59,809 nucleotides of DNA. Source: CAZVPZ01 sp964629245 (GTDB taxonomy: Archaea > Nanohalarchaeota > Nanosalinia > Nanosalinales > Nanosalinaceae). Made by a program: the position numbers and the translations under genes. The stretch lies in contig CAZVPZ010000001.1 of the NCBI GenBank assembly GCA_964629245.1, positions 1 through 59,809 on the forward strand, given 5' to 3'. The notes beneath the pieces are model-generated. The model was not told the DNA's origin. It did not search any database and was given only the letters and a program-made list of their open reading frames with translations. Below are positions 25,274 to 32,791 of the stretch, one piece after another (position 1 is the first letter of the stretch; the number at the start of each line of letters is the position of its first letter).

Positions 25274-25675
25274 TCAGGAGTTTTTCTTCCCTGCTTTGAT
25301 CTCCAGCACGTATCCAAACGGGTCTTCAATGTAGAATGCGGGTGAGCGACCTTCCGAACCGAGTGGCGTCCCTTCTCTCATGATTTCGATATCGTTACGG
25401 TCGAGCAGCTGTTTTATCTTTTCGATATCTGCCTCAACCAGTACACAGAAGTGGTCGAGGTTTTTCCCGGAAGGCCTCTCGAAATCCGGCTTCGGCCGCA
25501 CGTTTATCACGGAGCTTGGTCCCAGCCGGAAGAAGAAAGATGTCCGGTCACCGTTCCTGTAATCTTCCAGCATCTCTGGCTGGAAGCCAAGGACACCGTG
25601 ATAGAATTCGACTGCCTCTTCTATCCCTTCTTCAGGGATTCTGATGTTGATGTGGTCTATCCGCCGTGCCTCCAT
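25274..25675 (-). CDS. VOC-family (glyoxalase/dioxygenase fold) protein
   Basis: Two beta-alpha-beta-beta-beta modules: DHINIRIPEEGIEEAVEFYHGVLGF at the start and LDHFCVLVEADIEKIKQLLD, with FYIEDPFGYVLEIKAG at the end. His at the first module, His in LDHF and Glu in VLEI could bind metal as in VOC metalloenzymes. Substrate unknown; lactoylglutathione-type, fosfomycin-resistance and dioxygenase relatives share this fold. Confidence 0.85.
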   Translation of the reverse strand: MEARRIDHINIRIPEEGIEEAVEFYHGVLGFQPEMLEDYRNGDRTSFFFRLGPSSVINVRPKPDFERPSGKNLDHFCVLVEADIEKIKQLLDRNDIEIMREGTPLGSEGRSPAFYIEDPFGYVLEIKAGKKNS

Positions 25676-25700
25676 GGGAAAGATATCTTTTCGAAGAATA

Positions 25701-25769
25701 AAATCCTATGGCAGGGCCGGGATTTGAACCCCGCGAAAATCATAGATTTTCTGAGGTTATCAAATCCTA
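25701..25769 (-). repeat. 3'-end mimic foldback downstream of tRNA-Pro(CGG)
   Basis: A 31-bp exact direct repeat (25701-25731 = 25762-25792, period 61 bp) includes the tRNA T arm, 3' acceptor and nine bases of trailer. Between the copies the sequence is palindromic: GGATTTGA pairs with TCAAATCC, ACC with GGT, and AAAATC with GATTTT around ATA. The interior aligns with the tRNA-Tyr element at 23609-23656. Confidence 0.78.
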
Positions 25770-25842
25770 TGGCAGGGCCGGGATTTGAACCCGGGTCCAC
25801 ACGTCCCGAACGTGCGATGATAGTCCCCTACACTACCCCGCC
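25770..25842 (-). tRNA. tRNA-Pro(CGG)
   Basis: GGCGGGG pairs with CCCTGCC (one G-U), discriminator A. Anticodon stem GCACG/CGTGT, loop TTCGGGA with CGG at 25808-25806, T arm CGGGT-TCAAATC-CCG. No intron. It is closely related to tRNA-Pro(TGG) at 29023-29095, including part of the upstream flank. Confidence 0.94.
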
Positions 25843-25905
25843 AAAATCGTTCTACGATTTTGTTCGGGCCGAGAAAAACCTCTGGAGGTTTTCGGCCCCG
25901 CCAAA
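25843..25905 (-). repeat. 5'-end mimic and double hairpin upstream of tRNA-Pro(CGG)
   Basis: CCCCGCCAAA occurs at the tRNA 5' end (25836-25845) and again at 25896-25905, 60 bp away. Between them are two strong hairpins: AAAATCGT/ACGATTTT (25843-25861) and GGGCCG...AAAACCTC/GAGGTTTT...CGGCCC (25866-25898). Beyond the second copy is the promoter-like block also found before tRNA-Pro(TGG), so the hairpins look inserted at the tRNA 5' end. Confidence 0.7.
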
Positions 25906-25969
25906 CTGCTGGCTTCTAGATAGGGAGTGGTGGAAAACTGTTTTAGTTTTTGGAGTAGAAACCGGGTTT

Positions 25970-26299
25970 ATGCACTGTCCACCGAAGATAAGGGAGCTTT
26001 TGAAGGTGCTTTACGACCTTTCAGGTTCCGAGGCGGAGCTTCTCTACTACCTTTGCGATAGTGAAGCACGGACCACGGAGATAGCCGAAGATATCGGTAA
26101 GGACCGTTCTACCGTCCAGCGCTACCTGTCCAAACTCCGGGCCACCGGGCTGGTCGAGAGGGAGAGCCGTGTTGAAGGCGGGAAGAGAGGCCGCTATTAC
26201 GTCTACAGTGTCCCTGATAAGGAGGAGATGAAGCGGAAGATACAGGAACGCCTTGACGAGTGGGAGGACGAACGTATCGAAGAACTCAGAGAGATGTAG
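25970..26299 (+). CDS. Winged-helix transcriptional regulator
   Basis: 109 residues with a helix-turn-helix (EAELLYYLCDSEARTTEIAEDIGKDRSTVQRYLSKLRATGL) and a wing (VEGGKRGRYYVYSV), followed by a charged C-terminal helix suited to dimerisation. It resembles small TrmB/ArsR-like archaeal regulators. The ATG at 25970 is used because the longer frame runs through tRNA-Pro(CGG). It ends 57 bases before the glutaredoxin gene, in whose promoter a palindrome lies, so it may control that operon. Confidence 0.82.
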   Translation: MHCPPKIRELLKVLYDLSGSEAELLYYLCDSEARTTEIAEDIGKDRSTVQRYLSKLRATGLVERESRVEGGKRGRYYVYSVPDKEEMKRKIQERLDEWEDERIEELREM

Positions 26300-26302
26300 T
26301 TT

Positions 26303-26333
26303 ATTTGTTCAACAAACTTACACAAATTTATAA
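26303..26333 (+). promoter_or_regulatory. Palindrome and TATA box of the glutaredoxin operon
   Basis: TTTGTT-C-AACAAA (26303-26315) is a perfect inverted repeat just upstream of the TATA box TTTATAAG (26326-26333), which is about 28 bases before the ATG at 26357. A factor bound there would cover the BRE. The neighbouring regulator gene (25970-26299) is the natural candidate. Confidence 0.6.
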
Positions 26334-26356
26334 GCGTTGCGATTCAGTTATGAACC

Positions 26357-26653
26357 ATGACATCAGACATAGAGGTCTTCACGACACCCAGCTGTCCTTA
26401 CTGTGTAAAACTCAAGCGGTGGCTTGATGAGGAAGGATACGAATACCGGGAGTACGACGTGTCAGAGAACCGTGAAAAGGCCGTAGAGATGATCCAGATG
26501 ACCGGCCAGAGGGGGGTTCCACAGACAATCATCAACGGGAAGAAAACAGTCCTTGGATTCCAGCCGGAGAAGATCGAGGAGATACTGGCCGAAGATACAA
26601 AAGAGGATCGAAAAAAGAACCGTGTTGAAGAACTGGAACAGGAAGATGAGTAA
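26357..26653 (+). CDS. Glutaredoxin
   Basis: A glutaredoxin fold of 98 residues: VFTTPSCPYCVKLKRWL with the dithiol CPYC motif at residues 13-16, RGVPQTIINGK with the cis-Pro, and FQPEKIEEI. It reduces disulfides in the cytoplasm, using a small thiol (gamma-glutamylcysteine in haloarchaea) or a reductase. The last 20 residues are charged. The stop overlaps the next gene (ATGAGTAA). Confidence 0.92.
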   Translation: MTSDIEVFTTPSCPYCVKLKRWLDEEGYEYREYDVSENREKAVEMIQMTGQRGVPQTIINGKKTVLGFQPEKIEEILAEDTKEDRKKNRVEELEQEDE

Positions 26654-26975
26654 GGACGTCACAGTCGAGGTCTTCTACTCGCCTACCTGTCAGAACTGCC
26701 CGCCCCAAAAACAGCTGGTCAGGAAATTTGAGTCGGATGATGTGAAGGTCCGGTTGACCGATGTTTCGGTGGAGAACCGAAGAGCAAAGAAACACGGCGT
26801 ACGGGCGGTTCCGACCACGGTAGTCGACGGCCCTCAACTGGATGGAAAGGTAGGTTTCCGCGGTCTTACCTCAGAGGAAAGGCTGGAAACAGCGGTAAAG
26901 GCCGCGAAGGGAGAGCTGCCTCCCGAAGAGCTAGAGAAGGAAGGAATAATAGGGAAAGTAAAAAATCTTTTATGA
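26646..26975 (+). CDS. Thioredoxin-like protein with CQNC motif
   Basis: The ATG at 26646 overlaps the glutaredoxin stop by 8 bases. The fold is thioredoxin/glutaredoxin-like (VEVFYSPTCQNCPPQKQLVRKF, then VRAVPTTVVDG), with the redox pair C14-Q-N-C17. The C-terminal 35 residues form a Lys/Glu helix. Co-translation with the glutaredoxin suggests a shared reductant or a pair acting in sequence. Confidence 0.87.
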   Translation: MSKDVTVEVFYSPTCQNCPPQKQLVRKFESDDVKVRLTDVSVENRRAKKHGVRAVPTTVVDGPQLDGKVGFRGLTSEERLETAVKAAKGELPPEELEKEGIIGKVKNLL

Positions 26976-27010
26976 GATCCTTGATTCTGGAAGAAAGCGT
27001 CTAGAGAGAT

Positions 27011-27202
27011 CTAGACCTCCTGGACGTCTACCGCTCTTGGACCTTTGTCAGACTCCTCTGTCTCGAACTCGACCTCGGTCCCTTCCTCTATCTCGTCGCC
27101 TTCCAGTTCGCTTTCGTGGAAGAAAACATCGTCGTCTTCGTCCTCGCTCTCGATGAAGCCGTAACGCTTCTTGTTGTGGAAGAACTTTACAGTACCTTGC
27201 AA
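27011..27202 (-). CDS. cspA: Cold-shock domain protein
   Basis: An OB-fold cold-shock protein with RNP1-like KRYGFIE and RNP2-like DVFFHES, binding single-stranded nucleic acid. Sixty-three residues if it starts at the TTG at 27202. I choose that because GGAGGTG (27215-27209 on the minus strand) lies exactly 6 bases before it and the product then begins MQGTVKFF, as in relatives. The alternative GTG at 27211 lies inside the ribosome-binding site. Confidence 0.9.
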   Translation of the reverse strand: MQGTVKFFHNKKRYGFIESEDEDDDVFFHESELEGDEIEEGTEVEFETEESDKGPRAVDVQEV

Positions 27203-27288
27203 GAAAAACACCTCCGCTGTATTTCAAATTTTGATGGATAGCTTTAAATCAGCGAGCAATTATTATTAATCGGCTCCAACTATACTCT

Positions 27289-28086
27289 ATGTTCTTCGTC
27301 GGCATCGACCTGGCCTGGTCCGACAGCAACCCTACTGGACTGGCGCTGATAGAGGGCGGCCGGGAATCTGGTTCGCTTGTTTCAACTGAACTGGTGGAGA
27401 CTGATGAGGAGATAGTTGGCTGGGTAGAGGAGAAAGTGGCCGGGAGCGAGGCAGTGTTGGCGGTTGATGCTCCCCTGACAGTTCCGAACGAGACGGGCAG
27501 GAGGCCCGCCGAGGAAGTTGTTGGCAAGCTTTTCAGCAGGTATGACGCGGGGGCCCATCCCGCGAACCGGAACCGCCTGAGCCAGTGGAGCGGAAGGGTC
27601 CGGGGAGAGGACATCGTGGAAAAACTGGGAGAGAAGGGGTTCCACCACGATCCCTATCTTGATCTCCACGAGGAGTGCAGGAAAATCGTTGAAGTCTACC
27701 CTCATCCCGCGATGGTGACGATTTTTGACCTGGAACGTATCCTGAGATACAAGAAAAAGCCTGGCAGGAACTACGACTTTCTCTGGGGAGAGTTCGAGAG
27801 ATACCAGGAGAACATCAGAGGGCTAAGCGAAGAGGAGCCCTCCCTGTCGAAACCTGACTTGGCGGAGAAAGATGTCCAAGGACTTAGGGGTAGCGGGCTG
27901 AAGGAGTACGAGGATAAATTGGACGCGCTTTTCTGCGCCTACACCGGTTACTATTACTGGGCCAACCCGGACAGGTGCGAGGTTCTGGGAACTGAGGAGG
28001 GCGGCTACATCCTGACGCCCCTCAAGCCGGAGATGGAAGAGAAGCTGGAGGAGATACGGTCGCAGAAGGATTTGGGTTCTTTCTGA
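27289..28086 (+). CDS. DUF429 protein (RNase H-like fold)
   Basis: 265 residues starting FVGIDLAWSD, with AVDAPLTVPN near residue 60 and the EVYPHPAMVTIF block, the conserved core of DUF429, which is predicted to be a nuclease of the RNase H superfamily. Acidic residues of GIDLA and AVDAP could bind metal. The role is unknown. The gene is typical in GC content, in contrast to its downstream neighbour. Confidence 0.85.
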   Translation: MFFVGIDLAWSDSNPTGLALIEGGRESGSLVSTELVETDEEIVGWVEEKVAGSEAVLAVDAPLTVPNETGRRPAEEVVGKLFSRYDAGAHPANRNRLSQWSGRVRGEDIVEKLGEKGFHHDPYLDLHEECRKIVEVYPHPAMVTIFDLERILRYKKKPGRNYDFLWGEFERYQENIRGLSEEEPSLSKPDLAEKDVQGLRGSGLKEYEDKLDALFCAYTGYYYWANPDRCEVLGTEEGGYILTPLKPEMEEKLEEIRSQKDLGSF

Positions 28087-28117
28087 AAAAGCGATGGCGG
28101 GACCCGGGTTCGCTTCC

Positions 28118-28804
28118 TCAAGGTATTCTTAGTTCAATTTCTTTCTTTAGGTGCATCAGTACAAGTGCGGGTGCATTCTTGATGAAATCCCATACTGCTC
28201 TAAATCCTGAATCCCTGAGGACCTTAATGAATCCCTTTTTCTTGGTGAAAAAGACTGGTCGACCAGCATAATGGTCTCTTTGATAATACTGGTCCTCATC
28301 TCTTTTTTCAACAATTTCTTTCACTTTCTTGGTGTTGTTCCAGTCTCCTCTCATCACTACCGTTCCTTCCGGATTGATTATATGTATTGAGTTGGGCATT
28401 CCTCCATACTTTCTGTGGGCTGTTCCTTCAATATCATCCACTAATACATTGCGTTCTATATCATAGTCTTCTGCAAACTCTCTGGCTCTGTCAAGTTTAT
28501 CTTGAAATGACTCATGAGCATCGTAGTTTTCTCCAGGATGAGCTTCTCTAGTGTACAGTAAGATGAACTCTACATCTTCGAACTTTTCCTGCAGTTTATC
28601 CATTGCTTGAACTTTTGAGTCTGTGATCGGGCAGGTGATACTGCCTGTTTCAAGGACCACCCAGTCTCCTTCGAAGTCCGATAGCTTGACTTTATTTCCT
28701 TCCAGACTGGTTGCTTCAAAGTCAGGTGCCTCATCTCCCGGTTCAGGTCCTCCGAATTCCTTAAAGTCGTAGTATTCAGGTCCAAAATGACGGTAGTTAT
28801 ACAT
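28118..28804 (-). CDS. Redoxin (peroxiredoxin/deiodinase-like) of atypical composition
   Basis: A thioredoxin-fold protein: PGDEAPDFEATSLEGNKVKLSDF opens the redoxin domain, and VLETGSITCPITDSKV holds a single likely redox Cys, in a context closer to deiodinase-like redoxins than to AhpC. The C-terminal 60 residues are basic/hydrophobic and may touch membrane. Base composition is clearly lower: the 60 bases from 28381 have 25 G/C against 40 in the 60 from 27301. It lies beside tRNA-Pro(TGG). Acquisition by transfer is likely. Confidence 0.8.
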   Translation of the reverse strand: MYNYRHFGPEYYDFKEFGGPEPGDEAPDFEATSLEGNKVKLSDFEGDWVVLETGSITCPITDSKVQAMDKLQEKFEDVEFILLYTREAHPGENYDAHESFQDKLDRAREFAEDYDIERNVLVDDIEGTAHRKYGGMPNSIHIINPEGTVVMRGDWNNTKKVKEIVEKRDEDQYYQRDHYAGRPVFFTKKKGFIKVLRDSGFRAVWDFIKNAPALVLMHLKKEIELRIP

Positions 28805-28895
28805 AAATTAGATGAGATATGGCAGAAATAAATATTTCCACATCGTCGGCAGTTTCGGAATTTCTATAAAATCAGGGTATATGCAATTGGCAGTT

Positions 28896-29022
28896 TGAAA
28901 ACTACGTCGAAGTTTTCTTGACCTACAAAATTCTGGAAAGAATTTTGGCAGGGCCCGGATTTGAACTTGAAGACAGGTCTTCGGCTGCTTCAAATCGCGG
29001 GCATATGCATCGCTGAAAGCGA
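28896..29022 (-). repeat. 3'-end mimic and four hairpins downstream of tRNA-Pro(TGG)
   Basis: A 21-bp exact copy of the tRNA 3' end (28946-28966 = 29023-29043, period 77 bp) sits in a row of perfect hairpins: GAAAACT/AGTTTTC (28896-28916), CAAAATTC/GAATTTTG (28926-28947), a foldback of the copy GCCCG-GATTTGAA with TTCAAATC-CGGGC (28953-29002, inner GAAGAC/GTCTTC), and CATCGCT/AGCGATG (29008-29024) touching the tRNA end. No gene is visible from 28805 to 29022. Confidence 0.75.
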
Positions 29023-29095
29023 TGGCAGGGCCCGGATTTGAACCGGGGTCCATGCCTCCCAAAGGCACGATGATAGTCCACTACACCACCCCGCC
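29023..29095 (-). tRNA. tRNA-Pro(TGG)
   Basis: GGCGGGG/CCCTGCC acceptor, discriminator A, anticodon arm GTGCC-TTTGGGA-GGCAT with TGG at 29061-29059, T arm CCCGG-TTCAAAT-CCGGG. No intron. Upstream (29096-29160) lie two hairpins, CAAGT/ACTTG and AAGCCATTC/GAATGGCTT, before a promoter-like block shared with tRNA-Pro(CGG). Confidence 0.95.
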
Positions 29096-29247
29096 AAGTG
29101 TTACGCTACTTGAACGCAACAAGCCATTCAACGGAATGGCTTCCAGATAGGGGTTCTGGAACGTATATTCTTGTCCGGTAGAAGGCTTTTAAACTAACTC
29201 GGTGGTAGCCTGAGGGATTTTAAAATCAGGATGCGCTTTTTCTTTTA

Positions 29248-30303
29248 ATGGATGACAAGGTAGTTGTTCTCGGGGCCGGCTTCGGCGGCCTCAATACCGC
29301 GATCAGGATTGCCCGGAGAGGACATGAGGTAAAAATTATCGACAGTAGCCGCTACCACGAGTTCACGCCAGGATTGATTGATGTCTATAGGGATAGAGTC
29401 TCCGAGGACCGCCTCAAGCTTGACATCGAAAGCTTTCTTCAGGGCATTTCAGTAGAATTCTCCCGGGAACACGTCGATGGTATATACCCGGAGCGGAACG
29501 TCGTTGAGACCGGGGGGAGGAGGCACGAGTATGACCAGCTCGTATTGGCCCTTGGGAGTGAACCCCATCCCCACGGAGTGGATATAAGGGATGCGGGTAT
29601 ACCTTACAGCCTCGAGCGCACAAAAGCTATAGTAGAAGACCTGGAGGAAGGAGACTCCGTGGCGGTCGTGGGTGGAGGTTATGTCGGCGTGGAGATAGCT
29701 ACAGAACTTGGCTGTCGGGGTATAGACGTTTCCGTTGTTGAAAGGTCCACGCGGCCGCTACCGGACAGTAATGAGAGGAGCAGCAAGCTTGCACTTGACT
29801 ACCTGAACCGGAAAGAGATCAATTTCCGGGGTGGCAAGGAGGTGGTAGGTGTTTCGGGGAGGGAGGTGAGTTTCCAGGATGGAACCACTATGGAGGCCGA
29901 TACAGTTCTCTGGGCGGCGGGTATCCGTACACCGAAAGTTGTCAGGGAGTCCTTCGGGGTCGGAGAAAAGGGTATCCCTGTCAACGCCGGCCTCGCCTCA
30001 GAGGAATACCCGAATGTCTTCGCGGTGGGTGACTGCGCCAAGAATGGTTGTGCGAAGACTGCTCGGAACGCCATGAGGGAGGCGGCGACGGTGGCGGAGA
30101 ATATTGATAGGTCGGAAGACCAGGAGCTTGCGCGTTTCAACAAGAAGACATACCCTGTCGTCATCAGCCTCGGTGACACCGGCATCTTCACCAAGGGAGA
30201 GTTTGCCTACCGGCACCCTCTTGTCCGGAGACTGAAGGACATTATAAGGATGCGTTACTGGTACCTGCTCCGGAAACTGAAGTGGAAAAACCGGTTTTCG
30301 TGA
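29248..30303 (+). CDS. NDH-2-like FAD/NAD(P) oxidoreductase
   Basis: Two Rossmann motifs are visible: VVLGAGFGGLNTAIR at the N-terminus for FAD and VAVVGGGYVGVEIATELG near residue 140 for NAD(P)H, plus VFAVGDCA binding FAD near the C-terminus. This is the plan of type II NADH dehydrogenases and sulfide:quinone reductases. Cys are not placed as in sulfide:quinone reductases, so NADH:quinone oxidation is favoured. The C-terminus (RYWYLLRKLKWKNRFS) is basic/aromatic and could attach it to the membrane. Confidence 0.87.
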   Translation: MDDKVVVLGAGFGGLNTAIRIARRGHEVKIIDSSRYHEFTPGLIDVYRDRVSEDRLKLDIESFLQGISVEFSREHVDGIYPERNVVETGGRRHEYDQLVLALGSEPHPHGVDIRDAGIPYSLERTKAIVEDLEEGDSVAVVGGGYVGVEIATELGCRGIDVSVVERSTRPLPDSNERSSKLALDYLNRKEINFRGGKEVVGVSGREVSFQDGTTMEADTVLWAAGIRTPKVVRESFGVGEKGIPVNAGLASEEYPNVFAVGDCAKNGCAKTARNAMREAATVAENIDRSEDQELARFNKKTYPVVISLGDTGIFTKGEFAYRHPLVRRLKDIIRMRYWYLLRKLKWKNRFS

Positions 30304-30309
30304 ACCGGT

Positions 30310-30750
30310 CTATTCAACGACCACAGTTCCGCCGTCGCCTGGTGCGACGTGGTTGTGGTAGCTCCAGGTCCCGACTTGGTTGAATGTAAACGTGTAGGTG
30401 TTCCCTCTCCCGCACTGATCGAAAGCGTTGTTTCCTCCCCCGTTGCAGTGTTCACGTAGGGAAGTTCCCGCGTAGTTTGTGTGGGTGGGGTGCTCGTCCG
30501 ACGCCACCCACATACCGCCGCTGGCCTCGTCCACCCATCGGACGGTCTCTCCCTCGTTGATGGTTGCCTGGGAAGGCCGGAATCCTTGGTCGGTGTAGGT
30601 GACGGTCGTTGCTCCGCCGCCGGAACCATCGCTTGAACCTGTATCAGTCGGACTCTGGTCCTGGTTGCCTGTGTTGCTTTCGGGGGCTGTACTAGAGCAT
30701 CCTGATGCCACCACAACCAGTACAAGTAGACCGAGAACTATTTTTCTCAT
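30310..30750 (-). CDS. Lipid-anchored cupredoxin (halocyanin-like)
   Basis: A lipoprotein signal (IVLGLLVLVVVASGC) is followed by a Ser/Gly/Thr linker and a cupredoxin domain. Candidate copper ligands are the His of SDEHPTH and the HNH of TWSYHNHVAPGDGGTVVV. The usual Cys-x-x-x-x-His loop of blue copper proteins is missing, replaced by YHNH, and the two Cys in REHC and DQCG may form a disulfide. So the site may not be a classic blue one. It lies convergent to the NDH-2 gene and could accept its electrons. Confidence 0.83.
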   Translation of the reverse strand: MRKIVLGLLVLVVVASGCSSTAPESNTGNQDQSPTDTGSSDGSGGGATTVTYTDQGFRPSQATINEGETVRWVDEASGGMWVASDEHPTHTNYAGTSLREHCNGGGNNAFDQCGRGNTYTFTFNQVGTWSYHNHVAPGDGGTVVVE

Positions 30751-30868
30751 ATCCACCCTTTCTGGTGAGAGATTTAAGGCTCTTTTGCAGGAGTTACTCT
30801 AAGGTAATCCGGGGCTGAGTTGCGGGTTATCTTACAGCTTAAAAAACCAGAGTCGGGTAAAAGTCTTT

Positions 30869-32791
30869 ATGGTCCGGCAGATAGCGCTCGGCAACGGCTC
30901 CCTCCTCGTCAACCTCGACTCTTCTCTGCAGCTGCGGGACCTGTACTTCCCCTATGCGGGGCAGGAAAACCACGTTCTCGGCGAGGAGCACCGTATCGGT
31001 GTACACGCGGATGGTTTCTCCTGGATTGAGGACTGGGATACCGAGCCGCGTTACATGGATGAGACCATAGTCACAGAGTCGACGGCGAGGAACGATATCG
31101 AGGGCCTGGAGATGGAGTTCAGGAGCTGCGTTCACTGCGACAGCAACGTCTTCCTCAGGGAGATAGAGGTCAGCAACAGCCGGGAGGAGCCGAGGACGGT
31201 CGAACTGTTCTTCGAGCAGAAGTTCGACCTCTACGGATCAGGGATGGCCGATACCTGCATTTTCCGGCCCGAGGAGAACGGTCTGGCCCACTACAAGAAC
31301 AGGAGGTACGTCATGGTAGATGTCAAGAAGGCGGGAGGCTCTTCTCACGACTACAGCCAGTACGGCATCTACCGAGGCGATTCAGGAGGTGATATCGCAT
31401 CCGGCGGACTGAACGGTTCGCCTGTCGCGCAGGGTGATGTCTGTTCCGTGATAAGTATAGAGGTCGATCTCGAACCAAAGGGATCGGAAACTGTATATTA
31501 CTGGATCAACACCGGCAAGAACTTCGACCAGGTAAGGCGGCTAAACCGGCATGTCGAGGACAGGATAGAGAACTACTTCGACCAGACTGCGATGTGCTGG
31601 CGCGGCTTCCTAGGCTCGCTAGACTGCGACACTTCCAACCTGAGCGACCACGTGGAACGACAGCTGAAGCGGTCTATCCTCGTGATGAGGAGCCAGACCA
31701 ACGATAACGGTGCTATAACTGCGGCTAACGATTCCACGAACCTTGAGTTCAATCAGGACAAGTACGGCTATGTCTGGCCTAGAGATGCCGCATTAGTTGC
31801 GGCAGTGATGGCCCGGGCAGGCTATTCTGAACTCGTGAGGCCTTTCTTCGACTTCGCGGAGGAAGTTATCAAGGAAGAGGGTTACATGCTTCATAAGTAC
31901 AACCCGAACCGCTCCCTGGGGAGCTCTTGGCATCCCTGGGTGGGTGAGGACGGTGAACGTGAACTTCCCATCCAGGAAGACGAGACCGCGCTTGTGATCT
32001 GGGCGCTGAAGAAGTACTATGAGGTCACGGGCGAGAGGGCGATCCTGGAGGAGAAATGGAGTGGCTTGGTGAAACCTGCAGCTGACTTCATGTCCGACTA
32101 TTTTGACGAAGAGCTCTCACTTCCGAAGCCAAGCCACGACCTCTGGGAGGAACGCCGGTACATATCCGCCTTCACAGTGGCGGCTGTATACGCAGGGCTG
32201 AAAGCCGCCTCCGAGATAGCCATGGAGCTGGAGAAGGACGGTTCAGGGTACGAGGAGAGGGCGGCAGAGATAAAGGAGGAAGGACTCCAGCACCTCCGGT
32301 CTGGGGAGGAACGGCGGTACGGCCGCGGCATAGAGGAAGGCGAACTCGATGATTCCGTGGGCTCGGAGATATTTTTCCTGATGAAGTTCGGCCTGGTTGA
32401 CGGCGACGACGAGTACTTCAGGAACACTATGGCTGCGGTCATGCATGACCTGTCGCCGGACACAGAGGTCGGAGGCATCGCCCGGTACCAGGGCGACCAC
32501 TATCACAGTGCCACCGACGACTTCGATCGTGTCCCTGGCAACCCGTGGATAATATGCACTCTCTGGGTCGCACAGTACCTGATACAGATCGCTTCAACCC
32601 CCAAGGAACTGGAGGAGGCTCAGGAGTACATGCACTGGACATGCGAGAACTCGCTTGAAACCGGCTTGCTTCCCGAACAGGTCGACCCTTTCACCGGGAA
32701 GGGAAAATCGGTAGCGCCGCTCACCTGGTCCCATACTACATTTATTGAAACCGCCCTGATGTATTCGAACAGGAAGGAGGAACTGTCATGA
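30869..32791 (+). CDS. Glycoside hydrolase family 15 (glucoamylase-like)
   Basis: 640 residues: a beta-rich N-terminal domain (about 1-235) and a six-hairpin toroid with GH15 hallmarks DKYGYVWPRDAALV (near 297), LWEERRYISAFTVA (Glu likely the general acid) and the C-terminal WSHTTFIETALMY. GH15 releases glucose from alpha-1,4-glucans or cleaves trehalose. No signal peptide is present, so it should act inside the cell, perhaps on glycogen. Its end overlaps the glucose dehydrogenase start (ATGA), a direct link from glucan to glucose oxidation. TTAAAAAA lies about 28 bases upstream. Confidence 0.93.
   Translation: MVRQIALGNGSLLVNLDSSLQLRDLYFPYAGQENHVLGEEHRIGVHADGFSWIEDWDTEPRYMDETIVTESTARNDIEGLEMEFRSCVHCDSNVFLREIEVSNSREEPRTVELFFEQKFDLYGSGMADTCIFRPEENGLAHYKNRRYVMVDVKKAGGSSHDYSQYGIYRGDSGGDIASGGLNGSPVAQGDVCSVISIEVDLEPKGSETVYYWINTGKNFDQVRRLNRHVEDRIENYFDQTAMCWRGFLGSLDCDTSNLSDHVERQLKRSILVMRSQTNDNGAITAANDSTNLEFNQDKYGYVWPRDAALVAAVMARAGYSELVRPFFDFAEEVIKEEGYMLHKYNPNRSLGSSWHPWVGEDGERELPIQEDETALVIWALKKYYEVTGERAILEEKWSGLVKPAADFMSDYFDEELSLPKPSHDLWEERRYISAFTVAAVYAGLKAASEIAMELEKDGSGYEERAAEIKEEGLQHLRSGEERRYGRGIEEGELDDSVGSEIFFLMKFGLVDGDDEYFRNTMAAVMHDLSPDTEVGGIARYQGDHYHSATDDFDRVPGNPWIICTLWVAQYLIQIASTPKELEEAQEYMHWTCENSLETGLLPEQVDPFTGKGKSVAPLTWSHTTFIETALMYSNRKEELS

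Noticed and set aside
23581..29100. CRISPR array because of repeated segments near tRNAs
   Set aside because: The repeats are copies of tRNA ends at two positions each, with no regular repeat-spacer series and no cas genes.
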